This document shows, one piece after another, positions 1 through 45,016 of a DNA stretch of 64,000 bases. Position 1 is the first letter of the stretch. Every line of letters begins with the position of its first letter. Origin of the DNA: Charina bottae (taxonomy: Eukaryota > Chordata > Lepidosauria > Squamata > Charinaidae); the NCBI GenBank assembly GCA_023362775.1, contig JALMGJ010000005.1:90294421-90358420 (forward strand), given 5' to 3'. Made by a program: the position numbers and the translations under genes. The notes beneath the pieces are model-generated. The model worked only from the letters and a program-made list of their open reading frames with translations, made no database searches and was not told the origin of the DNA.

Positions 1-862
1 CATTGCTTGTCCAATCCTGAGGCAACGTTTTACAGGTCAAGGGAATTCCAGAGTGACTTACACTACAATTGTATAGTATTCTAAGGTGGCTATAATGTAA
101 TTGTGTGCTTGCAGTAAATTAGGAATTGCATTAACCTCTACATGGTAATTGGTCTCCCAGCCCACTCTCTTACTACCCCGTTCACCCCTGCATCCCTACT
201 CATACTGTAAAGCAAAACATGCTCCTAGAGATGGGGAAGAAACCCTACTATGGCTTTCCAATCAGCATGAAGGACAGCTATATGTGAGATGGTGGTTCTA
301 ACTCCTTTGATAAAACCTGTTTCAGAAGAATGGGAAATGATCTACATATTAGGTAGATCAGCTCTTGCTTTGCAACACACCATATATACTCATTGTCCAT
401 CTGTGAGAATAATATTGCAACTATCATTGAGTTATTAGAAGATGATTCTAAACTGAAATGAAAATGGAGGAAAGAGAAGACTTCTTACTAATTAAAGTAC
501 ATTTTCTCACATCATGGCTATTGTCCCTGTCTTAACCCTCGGTTAACCAAAACTTGAGACTGAAGAGAATTAAGAGAGAGAGGATTGTGGAAGAGAATTA
601 AGAATAGAAAGATGGTATCTCAGAGTCTATTTGGCAAGGGTTGACAGTACAGACTGTGGATTTGCAACAGCAGGCATGATCATGACCAGGGTCAACGGTT
701 GAAGGACACTTTCTGAATTAGAAATTCCTTCAGCAAGGTTGCCTCCCTGTTGTCTGTTTTCCTAATATTTTGGTAGAAATGCTGTAGATGGGAAGATCAG
801 GAGAGAGAATCTGCAGGAGAATCTGCAGGACGTGGTCTCATATAACTCTTCTTTCTCTACAG
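1..862 (+). other. RET: RET intron 10 (3' part)
   Basis: Sequence upstream of exon 11. No exon-10-like cysteine-rich coding stretch and no recognisable repeat were found; the exon-11 acceptor polypyrimidine tract is at about 847-862. Confidence 0.8.
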
Positions 863-33433
<32,571 letters not shown>

Positions 33434-35625
33434 TAGTTAACAATTTCTTGGTGGAAGGTAACGGATGCAGGAGGGAAGCAGTGTCCAAAGTTTGACTGTC
33501 CCCTCAGCTCATTCTTTGAGTAGCAACAACTGGTTGAAGCAAACAGGAATTCCAAGAATGGGAAAACTTTCCCCTTACCTTTTAGTAGTTCCTAAAATGT
33601 TTCCTCGCCCTTTCCTTCTCTTTTATGATGAATACTGTAACAGACTTTGTCCTGCTTTAAAGTCATAAAAAACTGAGGGGCGTCCAAAAGGGGTTTTTTA
33701 AAAAGCTAAGATGGTGGTCATGATGGCATAATCATGGCTGCCATCTTGACTCCCCCCCACCCTCCCTGGCAGATGTCCCTAACTATTTTAGGCTTTTGCC
33801 TAAAGATTTCTCCAAGGAATCCATTTAGAGTTGATGCAGCCGCTGGACGTCTTGCGTAAGTGTTCCAAATAATGTCTCATTCCTGGAACTGTCATGTATG
33901 GGGTGCTGAGAGAAATCCTGTTGTTTCACTAGCAACTTCTATTCCTGTGGTCATTGCTGAGAAAAGGCAAATTAATCAAAGCAAGAAGCACAAAGTCGGA
34001 ACCACTTGTTTTCCAAAAATGCCTGAGCTTGATCTAGCGTTAAATGTTAGCATTTTATTGGCAGTAGGAAATCAGTTAAAGGGATTTTGGAACCAAGAGT
34101 GTTAATGGACCAAAGGCAGTGTTAGGATTCAGCATTGAAAGGTTTGGAAACCTGTAGAAATATACTGTTCTGTGGTCATGGGAAAATAAGTGTTCTTTTT
34201 TTAAAAAAAAAGAAAAAAATCAGGGTTAAATTGTTCTTACCTTTAGCACAATAGAAAACTTTGATATCATAGAAAATAGAATAGGGAGTTGATCTCATAG
34301 TGCCCACCTGATACAACTTATTTTCCTTCACATTCCTTCCATTATTATCTTAACATGGGCTCCAGATGATTTGAAGTAAACTGACACAAAGGGAACCAGT
34401 TTAGTCTTGCTCCATAGATTTTACTTTTTTCATCAAAAACTTTATTTCTGCCACCCATTGTACAACTGGATACAATACTGATTCCCTGTTAACCATGGCT
34501 AATGAACTTGAATGCATGATTTGTCTCTGCAGTCTTTCCCTTCCCTATACCAAATTTCTGCCTTCCACTTTAATTCCATTTAAATGGTTATGGTCTCCAA
34601 TGTTTAGTTAATATTAACAAGGGTTCTTCATATTTCACCATTGGAAGACCTGAAGGACCAGGACAGATCCTCTAGTAGACAATCTAACTGTGTGGTCGCT
34701 AAGAGTTGACATTGACTTGATGGCACATCATCATCATCATCATCTTCATATTCCATATTCCAAGCCATGGTAAACCAGAAACCTTGGTTACATTAACCAC
34801 AATTAATGTTGGCACTGACAAACTGTTCAGTTGTGATGAATATACATGGTTTGAGAAGGGAAAGTGTGCATTCCCAGCAAGATCCCAGTTTGTGAAGCAA
34901 AGTTAACAGAAAACGAGTGTTGAATCTGCATTAGACCCAATAGAATATTTAATTTATATTATTCCTGTTTTTGTGTGAAATGTGTGCATACACACTTTTT
35001 GCCTCATACCTAATCTTTACTCTTTTTGTATTTGTTTTTTTTCTCAGTCGGTGTAGAAAACATGTCTAAGGTTGTTGTCTTTCCAAAGAGTAAAGCTAAA
35101 ACCAGATGTGATGTTTTAATTTTGGCATAGTGTTTTGGAAGTAAGCTGACTTTTACAAAGCTTTATTGAAATGTGTAACAGACATTGCATTACATGATTG
35201 TATTTTTCATCATTTCACAATTTCTAAAGAATGCTGGAATGTTAACCCAACATTTTTATCCTTTTTGGATACACTTGCATAATCAAAATATACCAAAGCA
35301 TTGCTCCTGTCTCTTAAGTTTCAGCTGGATAATTTTGTGTGTCTCCTTTACACGTCCCAATTATTTCAGAAATCATGAGTCAGATTGCCAAAAACAATCA
35401 TGCAAGAGGTCTGAACACCTCATTAGGATAAAGTGGTTTCAACATAAGCCAGTTCTCAGATGAAGGAGCAGGAGGACATTTCTGTTCTGTAAACTAACTA
35501 CTATATTATGCATTTGTGTTTACAAAGAAAAAAATGTATCTGCCTGCACAGATGTGAAACAGCCGTCAGTATCCTGTAACAAGCAGTCATCTCAAATAAT
35601 AAAAAAATGTAAATGTCAGAGCCTT
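33434..35625 (+). other. RET: RET51 3' UTR (probable)
   Basis: About 2.2 kb of non-coding sequence after the RET51 stop, with no convincing ORF. AATAAA at 35598-35603 would give a 3' UTR of about the length seen in mammals. Another AATAAA lies at 36807-36812. A SINE-like tail with a short ATC repeat is at about 34694-34747. The 3' end is inferred. Confidence 0.45.
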
Positions 35626-38600
35626 AATAATTCATTGTGGTTGATCAGAACTCTTTGTAGTGACTTCAATGCACCGATAAAGAGATTTAGCTACGATTGT
35701 CCAGTTTGGGCCAAGGAAGAAATTGCACAGTAGGCAAAAAAAGTCAGCTACATCACCAGAATCTGATAGAAACCATTTGGATCCAGCTTGATCACAGCTC
35801 TGAACAACTTTCATCATAGGTGGCTGTTCTGTATGGTGCATGAAATTATGCTCTGGAGGGCAACAATCACACTCTGCATGTTACTGTACTTGAGTCAGCA
35901 ATGTTGGCTTTTAATGTTAGTCAATATAAAGAAAGAAAAAAGTTTTTAGACACATGACAATGAGGAAGCACCAACTATTTTCCTTTAACCATGGACTTTG
36001 AGTACCTTCTAAAAAAGCATCCAGGGCTTTTACACTCCTTTTCTGTTACTAGCTCTGGAGTTTGACAGACATCCATTGTGAGCAAAGTATTTGGCCTTTC
36101 TCTCATTTACCCACTGTATTTTATAGTTCAGGTCTTCAATTCAACAAGGTTTTCTCGTCAGCCACAGGATCTCCATATTTAAAATATAGCCACCAAGCAA
36201 GCATGTCTTCCCCTTGTGTATAGAAATTTGAAATGACAAATTTTAATTCAATATCAGGTAACAGTGCAGTAACACTGAAACCTGTGGATTAAGCAATTTA
36301 TTCTAGAGACCCTTCTGAAACTTTTGATATTGACAGATACATGGAGAATTTGAAGATGTGGTGCATGCTATCTCAAAATGGTGGTCATATTAGCTGTAGC
36401 CCAACACTAAACAATCATTTTCCAGAAGGCTGGAAGAAAAGCAATTTGTATGAGAATCTAAATCCAAGGCAAAGCCTGTGCCCAAAATATAAAGCCATTC
36501 TCAAATATCATTTTCTGCTCCAGCACTCTTTTACAGGAAGTACTGTAACCGAACGAAGATAAAGACAACTTGGCAAGAAACTGAACAGAAGGACATAAGT
36601 AAAGTTGAAACATCCAACAGTAAATTTAACCACAGGGCACAAAAAAGGAAGACATGTAGATGAACCAGTTACACACCTGCACACCCAGGCAAAACCACAA
36701 GTAAAACACAAACCAGGAACCGTACATATGACAACAAAACTGGGTGAACACAACCTCCCCCTTTCGTTTAAGCAAAACATCCCCTTTTGTGAAAGTTTAA
36801 GACCACAATAAAAACCTCTCAAAAAATAAGCATTTCACAGCTAGGCCTGTCAACTCTCAAGGTCTTCCCCTCCATTTCAGTAGAATACAAATTGTATGAG
36901 CATTTTGGAGCAGATCTGTTGAGCATTTTCAAATTGCTCTGCCCATTTTGGCTTTGCAACAATAAAAGCAGTGTCATGTGGTCATGGTCAAAATTATTTC
37001 ATTAAGTTCTGGAAAGGGATTGCTGACTTGCTACGGGTTCTGAAATAGTGGAACACAATCGGTATTGTTTTGCACTCTGACTTAATTCACTGGCTTTTCA
37101 GAATTGTGTTTTCTTTTCCCCAGTCCTATCTTACCTTGCTCTCTAGAAATACTGCTCTCTTGTTAAGTACATTTCAGGATGGAGAATACCTCTGGTTTTA
37201 AAACATCTCTATTCTCATTCTTCAAGACCAGGTTGATTCATATTTTTTTAGTGCTACTCATGTAATATTCAAAAGGCTCCTACAATTTTTTTAAAAACAG
37301 CTCATCTTTCCCAGGCTTTGAGTCTGTGTTTGTAAACAGAGAAGATGGGTTCTGTTACCATAGCACTGGTGTAAATTAAAATTTGTAGCATTGGTTTTAG
37401 ACGGCTAGCGTTACATTTTCTTAGGATACTGATCCAAAACAAATCCCACTACCATAGAAACAGCTGCTGGTAGCATGTGGTGTGACTACAAAAATATTTC
37501 ACCATATGTAAGTAGGCGTAAGGATGTATTTTATGTCCCCATCCTCAGATAATCACAAACAGTGAGTGGATTTGAGGCAGAGAAGAAGGCAATTGTATAG
37601 ATACTTAATTTGGCCTTTTTGAGGCTGAAGTGCTAGGAAATGCGGAAAGAAAAGAAGGCTAACAAAATGGTATTAGAAGAGAATGGCTAGTTGTTTGCTG
37701 ATAGGTTGCACTTTGGGTTGAAATTAAAAGAACTCATAGTTGTAAAGAAGGGGAGAGAGCGAGATCTGGACTTCCGAAGGGGTTGTGATACTTTAGGAGT
37801 CTAATTAATAAGCAACCTACACAGATACTTTAGAATGTCTATCGGGGGTGGGGTGGCCCCAATGGAATTTAGAAGATCCCACTGAGAAAATGACAAAAGC
37901 AAAGCAGAGAGGATCTTGGGCTACCGTCTTTGCTACTATAGTTCCAGGGGATAATTGTATTCATCCCTTTGATTATTCAAGGTAATAAGGCTGGAGAACA
38001 AAGATGTGGGATGCTCCAAACGGAGAAAGAAAATCTCCTAAAAACAGCCTGGAAATTACTTTGCAAATGCTCTGATGGATTGCTTTGTGAGCAGGTAGGT
38101 GGGTGATCCAGGAGAACATGTAGCAAAAAGTCTCTTCCTGAAGTTACTCCCATACGGAAGGTTTGAGACTTCAATCTCAGCCATGTCATAGAGTTGAATG
38201 ATGGTTTTCTGTTAATCTTATCTAAATTCTCAGGTTCTCGGTCCAGTCCATTATCTTCACATGCTCCTTTGGGGGATGATTTGGCAAATCCAAGCATTGA
38301 TTGCTTTAAGACCATCTATCTTGGCCATTTCTGTCTCCATCTGAACTCTGTAGTCAGGACTCCACTCATTGGACTGTGCCAGTCAAGGCAGGGTATAGTA
38401 GACCCAAGGCCACAATTGTGGGGATTGCTTAATGACAACAGTTCTGCTTCTCTTTTTGTAATAGCTTGTGGTGCTTTCTTGAAAAGCTCAGGAAAACTCA
38501 GATCTTCAGACATCTCTGGAATGACCTCAAGCTTGTTTGGGTTGCAGTCTGGGTCAACCCCAGCTGCACTTAGGGAACAGTGATTTCAACAATTTATTTT

Positions 38601-38629
38601 GTATGGCATTTTTTTCTTGCTGGGAAATC
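35626..38629. other. intergenic, no recognised feature
   Basis: About 3 kb downstream of the inferred RET 3' end. Short ORFs occur at 37977-38583 on both strands, but I recognise no protein family in them; they may be an old LINE fragment. Confidence 0.5.
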
Positions 38630-38985
38630 CCTTGTGAGGTCCAGCAGCCGGCTGGGTAGACTATTCAGCCGTGACAAGTCACGTTGCCCGGGGTGCACCA
38701 CGGGGGGCTAGTCTACATTGCACCCGCTGTTCCCACCAGTTCTCCGAAGATGCTTCCATGGTCATGTGGCCGGCATGATGCATGCGGAATGCTGTTACCA
38801 TCCCACCGAAGTGGTACCTATTTATCTACTTGCATTTGCATGCTTTTGAATTGCTAGGTTGGCAAGAGCTGGGGCGAGTGCAGGAGCTCACTCCGTCATG
38901 TGGCGCTTGGGTCTCGAACCGCTGACCTTCCGGCCGACAAGCCTGGCGTCTTAACCGCTGAGCCACCACCACCACCACCACCCAT
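38630..38985 (-). mobile_element. variant tRNA-derived SINE (family 1 head, different 3' body)
   Basis: On the minus strand the tRNA-like head (GCTCAGCGGTTAAGACGCC, B box GGTTCGAGACC) and the GCAAATGCAAGTAGATAAAT body match family 1. After the GGAAGCATCTTCGGAGAA point the sequence diverges into a GC-rich segment ending near CAGCCGGCTGCTGGACCTC. The (CCA)n run at 38963-38982 abuts the head. Confidence 0.8.
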
Positions 38986-39527
38986 TTCAACCATGATGTG
39001 TAACAAGAACAGTTACAAGAACAGCTTATGGAAAGGAATAATTATACTCTTGCACTAAAGAGTGTAAAGGCCAAGTGCTTTGGGTATCCTTGATTAGCAT
39101 CTGGGGAAAAGGGCTGGGAGTGTAAGCTGGGAAGAAAAGGTCCATCCTACTGCAGACATCATCTCTGATTTGTTATGCAAAGATCTCACACTGGCTTTCA
39201 AGGGAGAAAAAGGTATGTTGCTTCCCAAGGTTTAAGCTGAACATAAGAACATGGTGTCCATGCCATATTATAGCATGTGAATTGCCAGATCTCTACACCA
39301 AAAGACATAATGAAAGATACACCTCATGAAGCTAATGCGAGGTGGTGATTATAGTCCATATACCAAAATCCCCCTTGAAGTGGGCCAGAAACAAACTAGT
39401 AACCATTGTCACTGTATACTAATATAATATGTACTCATTTTGTACTAATTGATGTTTTTGAACACACAGTATTTCCATTTAGGATGCATTATAGCATCCT
39501 AAATGCTATAAAAATAAATGCTATAAA
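38986..39527. other. intergenic, no recognised feature
   Basis: About 540 bp of moderately AT-rich sequence with no convincing ORF or repeat. Confidence 0.5.
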
Positions 39528-39855
39528 GGGGGGCACGATGGCTCAGCAGAGAAGACGCCAGGCTTGTCGATCGGAAGATCGCAAGCTCGGAGGTTCGAAT
39601 CCCTAGGCCCGCGTGACGGAGTGAGCTCCCGCACTAGCTCCAGCTCTTGCCAACCTAGCAATTTGAAAGCATGCAAATGCAAGTAGATAAGTAGGTACCA
39701 CTTTGGTGGGAAGGTAACAGCGTTTCGCGCACGTCATGCCGGCCACATGACTGCGGAAGCGTCTTCAGACAACGCTGGCTCTTCGGCTAACAGAGATGAG
39801 CACTGGCCCTTAGAGTCAGACACGACTGTGCAGGGGAAACCTTTACCTTTACTAT
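39528..39855 (+). mobile_element. tRNA-derived SINE (family 1)
   Basis: Plus-strand copy: GGCTCAGCAGAGAAGACGCC head with a changed A box, intact B box GGTTCGAATCC, GCAAATGCAAGTAGATAAGT body, AGAGTCAGACACGACTG near the end and CCTTTACCTTT tail. Confidence 0.9.
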
Positions 39856-41052
39856 AGCAATGTAGCCTGAAAATGAAGTTTATCTGTGGCAGAACCCGAT
39901 TTCTCCAGATAACAGAAACCTTGACTGACATTCTGAAACTGGTAAAAACACTCCTGGCCTTAGATACCACCAGTTTATTCAGGAGAAAATCGGGGTCCAA
40001 TTGCATTCACCAAATACCTATTTACTCTTTTAGGGAGAGTACAAAGCAATCTAAAATAGGTTTGAATATTGCTTCCCAAATCAAGATTATCTCTTTCTAT
40101 CAGTACTTTGTTCTTGTCCAGATAAAGCTGCAATTTGCTAGACCATATCCAATCCTTCCCTGATTTCAGATGCTGATTTTGAACTTCCAAGTAACAGAAT
40201 TAAAATTAGACCCAGGCAATATCTTCCAAGAATGTAATGGAGAAATTGAACAATTTGCACCAGAGAATAAATCTGCCAATGACTGCTAGTTTACCCATTC
40301 CCCCTTCCTGAAACCTATATTTAGGTAAAATGGTTGCCTCACTGCCTACTCCTTCCAAGGAACTCAGAAGAAAATCATGACTTACAGTACTAGAAGCCCC
40401 TAAGAAGCACATTCTTTCCATCTCCATTCCTACTATTGTTGGAGATTTGAATTCAGCAGATCATCTGTGGCTGAACATGAGCAGAGTGCTGAAAGAAGGC
40501 AGAGTGGCAGAGTCTGCCTTTGGGAAAACATGGCACAATTGTCTGGGATGCATTGTATGGGCTTCGCCCAGCCACCAATGAATGCCAACAGTGCCCTGTT
40601 ATTTTTAAGAAAAAGATGTATTAAGAGATACATGAAGATAGGAAAACCTCACTCTGCCTACCTTCCTTTTGTCTCTCAAACCCATTTAACTAACAATACT
40701 TCCCATCTCTCTGTCTCTCTTTCAATTTTCCTTGTAATCATGTGAACAAAGTGATGACTGTATTCTCCAACAAATATAGTGACTTCACCAGGAGTCCAGT
40801 AAAAGCCATAGCATCATCAGTTGCCCCTCTTCAAAGCCCATGGTTGGAGGCAGTCAAAATCCTTTCAGTCTCAAGATTGGATTACAAAACAAATGAAAGG
40901 GATCATCTGATTTTTCTAGGGAAGCTTGGCATTTGAGTTCTAAGATGGTCCTAGGATGGCCTTAAGCTCTAGGAAGAAGAGCTACTGCAGATTGTGGAGT
41001 TACAGCTTTGACCCACTTCTGTCTTAATCTGAAGAGCCTTGATGATCTAAAG
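39856..41052. other. intergenic, possible old LINE remnant
   Basis: Minus-strand reading frames at 39734-40190 show short stretches reminiscent of a retroelement ORF, but nothing identifiable. No gene was found. Confidence 0.3.
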
Positions 41053-41169
41053 CAGTGTTTCTCAACCTTGGCAACTTCAAGATGTGTGGAGTTCAACTCC
41101 CATGCTGGCTGGGGAATTCTGGGAGTTGAATTCCACACATCTTGAAGTTGTCAAGGTTGAGAAACACTG
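41053..41169. mobile_element. intact hAT-type hairpin MITE (MITE B), 8-bp TSD
   Basis: ATCTAAAG at 41045-41052 and 41170-41177 flanks a 117-bp near-perfect hairpin. The arms of about 50 bp (41053-41102, 41120-41169) differ at only two positions by eye. Termini are CAGTGTTTCTCAACCTTGG and its complement. Confidence 0.93.
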
Positions 41170-41464
41170 ATCTAAAGAGTACTTAGTGCAGTCACCTACA
41201 TTTTGGATGAAAGCAGCAGATAGAGTGAGGAAGGGCTTGATCCTTTAGCAAAAGTTGGAAACATAAACTGGCAAGGACGGCCCAGCTTAGAAGCTTCCTC
41301 CACTGGGTTTTGCAACTCCTGGACAGTCAGAAGTGAGCAGCTGCTTTTACCTCCATGCTGGTCCAAGCCCTGTAGCAGGACTACCGGATCTAGGTGGTAA
41401 AAACCCAAATGACCACAACTCAGCAACAGTGAGTTTTCTGTCTCTCTCTCTCTCTGCTGTCATC

Positions 41465-41800
41465 TATGGTCTAGTGGTTAAGGTGCTGGGCTAGAAACCA
41501 GGAGTCTGTGAGTTCTAGTCCCGTCGTAGGCGTGAAAGCCAGCTGGGTGACCTTGGGCCGGTCACTCTCTCTCAGCCCTAGGAAGGAGCCAATGGCAAAC
41601 CAGGAGCCTGAGAGTTCTAGTCCTGCCTTAGGCCTGAAAGCCAGCTGGGTGACCTTGGGCCAGTCACACACTCTCAGCCCAACTCGCCTCACAGGGTTGT
41701 TGTTGTAGGGAAAGGAGGAGGAGGAAGGAGTGTTAGGTATGTTCGCCACCTTGAGTTATTTGTAAAAATAATAAAGGGATAGAAAATAAATAAATAAAAT
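41465..41800 (+). mobile_element. tRNA-derived SINE (family 2) with internal 102-bp duplication (dimer)
   Basis: Head TCTAGTGGTTAAGGTGCTGG, then two 102-bp units starting at AAACCAGGAG (41495 and 41597), each with GAGTTCTAGTCC and the CTTGGGCC-GTCAC segment. It then ends CACCTTGAGTTATTTGTAAA and ATAAATAAATAAA. Confidence 0.9.
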
Positions 41801-42339
41801 AGGAGAAGCATATAAAGGTCTCAGCAAACTGTGAAAGATTGGATGAATTAGGGTAGTCTTCCCCATCACCCAACATGCTCTACTTACTCTCGAGCTCCAT
41901 TGATTTATTCCTTCAATTTAGATCTCATCTCTTCTCCCGAACCTCAAGGTGATGTATCTAGCACTGCCCCCTCTATTTTTTCTTTCCAACAAACCTGCTG
42001 TTCACATGTAGTATTGAAGCCCATTTAGTAGTCTGTTAGAACTACTGAAATGGAGCAGAGCTGCTAAGCTTCTGTACAGAAAAAGAATTCAGGTTCCTCC
42101 TTGCACTGATAAAAGTAAACCTCTCTTCTTAATATAGGTACCGGTAGCCTTAGAATTCTTCCATATTTAGAGGGTGTGCAATTTTCTTGGGCAGCCCAGA
42201 GCATTTTTATCTCTCTGCTCAATGTCAAGCATATGGCAGAGAGCAAGAAGGCCATTTCCGACTCGTCGTATGCAATTAACACCTTTTGCCCACTGAATGC
42301 TGAAATGCATTCAGCATAATACATCACCCAATGATTTTC

Positions 42340-42416
42340 TATGGCTGCAGATGGACTTGAACCTCAGTCTCTCTGCTCCTATTCCAACACCATTGCCACT
42401 ACACCATCTTCACCTC
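42340..42416 (-). repeat. tRNA-derived SINE head fragment
   Basis: ATGGACTTGAACCTCAGTCT and CACCATTGCCACTACACCAT, read on the minus strand, are a tRNA-like B box and A box of a SINE related to that at 7676-7885. Confidence 0.5.
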
Positions 42417-42837
42417 TGTGATGTCTAATCCGTGTAGCTCCAATTCCCAGCAGGAGAGAGCCCGCAGAAATAACCACTGTCTTTTTTTGCTTGTGTTTCC
42501 CCTCTACCCCTACTCACAAGTAGTGAAGGCCCTCTGGATGGGAAAGCTCCAAAGGCTTATATCCTTGAGGAAGCCTTTTTCCCATCCAGTTTCTGCCGCA
42601 CAAGAGGAAAATGGACATGGAATGGCTGGATATTGCTTCTTTGTCCTCTTAACCCAACTTGGGGTACAATGGCAATTCTGTTTGCATCAAGTCAACTGAA
42701 ATATTTGTATTGCAATTCTCAGCAAGTAAGACTTTGAAGGGGTGGACATCTCACGCTCAGTTATGGCTGGATGATGCTACAAATCAAATAGCACTGAATG
42801 CCGCTCTTTTGTTTTTTATGCATGGTGGGATTTTACT

Positions 42838-43290
42838 ATATTCTTTGAAAACTTCGTCTTTTAGCACCATCTCCTACTGAAGCTTGGCAGCCATCAGTGT
42901 TCTTTGTTCTTTTGACGATATTGTACAAAACAAGGATGTTGTATTTTTGCCAAACCATGTACCTAGATATTTCAGCCAGGATATGTTTCCTCTGAATGTT
43001 TCCTTCTATAATCAACCTAAGTAGTTGATATTTCTTGTTGAGTGTTACATGTCCTAAACATTCTAATTCCTTCTTCTTGATGCTAGTTACAATTTCTCTA
43101 TTTTCACCTGTTATTTCGAGGACCATCTCATTTTGTACACACTCAACCTGTGCCATTGTGACTAATCTTCTATATATCCACATTTCAAAGGCTTCTTTCT
43201 GTTCAATTGATTGTCACTTGGATTGTTGTCCATGCTTTGAATCCATACAAAACCCCCAGCATGATATAGCAGCATACAATTTTCCAACAA
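42838..43290 (-). mobile_element. LINE reverse-transcriptase C-terminal fragment (RTE/Bov-B-like)
   Basis: The minus-strand frame 43183-42836 reads MWIYRRLVTMAQVECVQNE, then KKKELECLGHVTLNKKYQLL and EGNIQRKH. This matches the layout of the C-terminal end of RTE-type LINE ORFs (an LGH-x-x motif after a basic KKKELE). It is decayed. The + strand bases 43199-43290 continue the same element upstream. Confidence 0.6.
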
Positions 43291-43592
43291 AGTCCTAATC
43301 TTAACTGAATGGAACTACTGGCACAAATTCCTACACAGGATTGCTGTGAATCAGATTGTCCTTTGTCAGGTTATCAGTAACAACTTTCCGAGAATGGCTA
43401 AAGCTATTAATGGGATTATCACTGTTTGCACTTCCAGAAAGGGCTTCCACACTAGCAATTTATACTGCTACCCAACTGTCATAGTGTTGATGATTCACTA
43501 GAATGGACAATCTTCGTATTGCTACAGCAATGCCTACTACTTTGGATAGCCCTGTTAATTTTAAGCAACGTTAACAGAATGAACTAAAGAAT

Positions 43593-43622
43593 ACATACAT
43601 ACATACATACATACATACATAC
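43593..43622. repeat. (CATA)n microsatellite
   Basis: About seven copies of ATAC/CATA. Confidence 0.9.
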
Positions 43623-43819
43623 TCAAAAAAAGTACAAAAATACGAAAAAGAAAAACAAACAAACAAAAGGAAATACAACACATTTCCCTACTAGTAGAAA
43701 ACAATTCAGGTTTTGAATATACAATTAAACCTTGAGCACACAATAACATTGATCAGTTTTTGTTGATGGAGAATCAGCTGAAAAGCAAAGTGACCAGAGA
43801 TCATCAAACCAAGATGGTA

Positions 43820-43986
43820 GATCTAGGGATACCAAAATCTTTCTATAGTAACAGAACAAGCATTTTGCTAGACCTATATTTGACAAATCAATAGTTCCCC
43901 ATAAACGGTTAATTTCCATTTTTTTATATATAGTTCAAAATCACATTCACATCTTTAAACTGTATTATTTTCCTCAAAGCCATATT
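43820..43986. repeat. direct repeat R1, copy 1
   Basis: About 166 bp, from GATCTAGGGATACC to AAAGCCATAT, repeated at 44316-44480 with only a few substitutions and small indels. A shorter diverged relative (AATCTTTCC-TGGTAACAGAA) lies at 47319-47370. Confidence 0.93.
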
Positions 43987-43989
43987 TGA

Positions 43990-44071
43990 GAGATGGGAGA
44001 CAGTGGAGGACAGAAAGGCCTGGCGTGCTATAGTCCATGAGGTCACGAAGAGTCAGACACGACTAAATGAC

Positions 44072-44104
<33 letters not shown>
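43990..44104 (+). mobile_element. Bov-B LINE 3' end with (TA)n tail
   Basis: The words AGGCCTGGCGTGCTATAGTC and GAGTCAGACACGACTAAATG, followed by ACTGA and (AT)n to 44104, are the characteristic Bov-B 3' terminus. It is heavily 5'-truncated and lies between the two copies of direct repeat R1. Confidence 0.85.
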
Positions 44105-44109
<5 letters not shown>

Positions 44110-44221
44110 TTTTAACAAGGTAAAAGCAATACAAACATTTGAAAAGAAACAAAGAAAATAAAGAATAATGAATAAGTAAGAAAGAAAATAGAAATAGAAA
44201 TAGAAAGAAAAGAAAAGAAAA

Positions 44222-44315
44222 AAGAGAACATTAGACAGAATTTGACTGTAAGAGTGTCACGAAATGATGCATGTCTAAAAAGTGTGTCACCAACATGAAA
44301 AGTTTGGAAATCTCT
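44222..44315. mobile_element. hAT-type element, one end only (MITE C family)
   Basis: TGTCACGAAATGATGCATGT, then GTGTCACCAACATGAAAAG and TTTGGAAATCTCTG, is the end of the same family as 45017-46385 and 62400-62600, in the orientation of the right end. The other end is missing. The base after it begins ATCTAGGG, the presumed target duplication. Confidence 0.8.
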
Positions 44316-44480
44316 GATCTAGGGATACCAAAATCTTTCTATAGTAACAGAACAAGCATTTTGCTAGACCTATGTTTGACAAATCAATAGTTCCCCATAA
44401 ATGGTTAATTTCCATTTTTTGATATATAGTTCAAAATCACATTCACATCTTTAAACTATTATTTTCCTCAAAGCCATATT
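44316..44480. repeat. direct repeat R1, copy 2
   Basis: Second copy of the 43820-43986 segment. It begins immediately at the last base of the hAT-type end. Confidence 0.93.
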
Positions 44481-45016
44481 AAACATGTATGAATTTTAGA
44501 CTATATATACACATACACATACACACATACATATATATGAGCAATCCCAAATCACATTCATCAGTATTTCATCAATCATTCTACACTTCAGTATAAATAA
44601 GTTGACTCACATTCCTGTTCAAAACAGGAGTCTAACTGGCTTCCCTGATGTTAGGTTGAGTTATTGCACCCTGACATACAACACAACATAACTGAGTTAG
44701 CATGCCTATGATGTACTGTATAGCACACGACATCCTTGTTTACTGAATTAACCCACTTTCTGGGCTCACAAGACATCTTGGAAGCCCAGAGGATCTGAGC
44801 AGGCCAGGTTCTCATCTCCCAGCTGGATTGCTGTAATACACTCTACATGGGGCTGTCTTTGAAGAGCATTTGGAAGCTGCAACTGATCCAAAATGCAGCA
44901 GCGTGGGCAGTTTGGGGCCTTTCACACTTTACTCCTGTGACGTCTCTATTCGGGAAGCTGCACCAGCTGTCAGTGGGCCTCTGGGTGCAATTCGAGATAC
45001 TGGTTATCACCTACAG

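Noticed and set aside
37977..38583. Overlapping ORFs of 112 and 129 codons on opposite strands
   Set aside because: No recognisable family and no splice or codon support. They could be an old LINE remnant, but I cannot show it.
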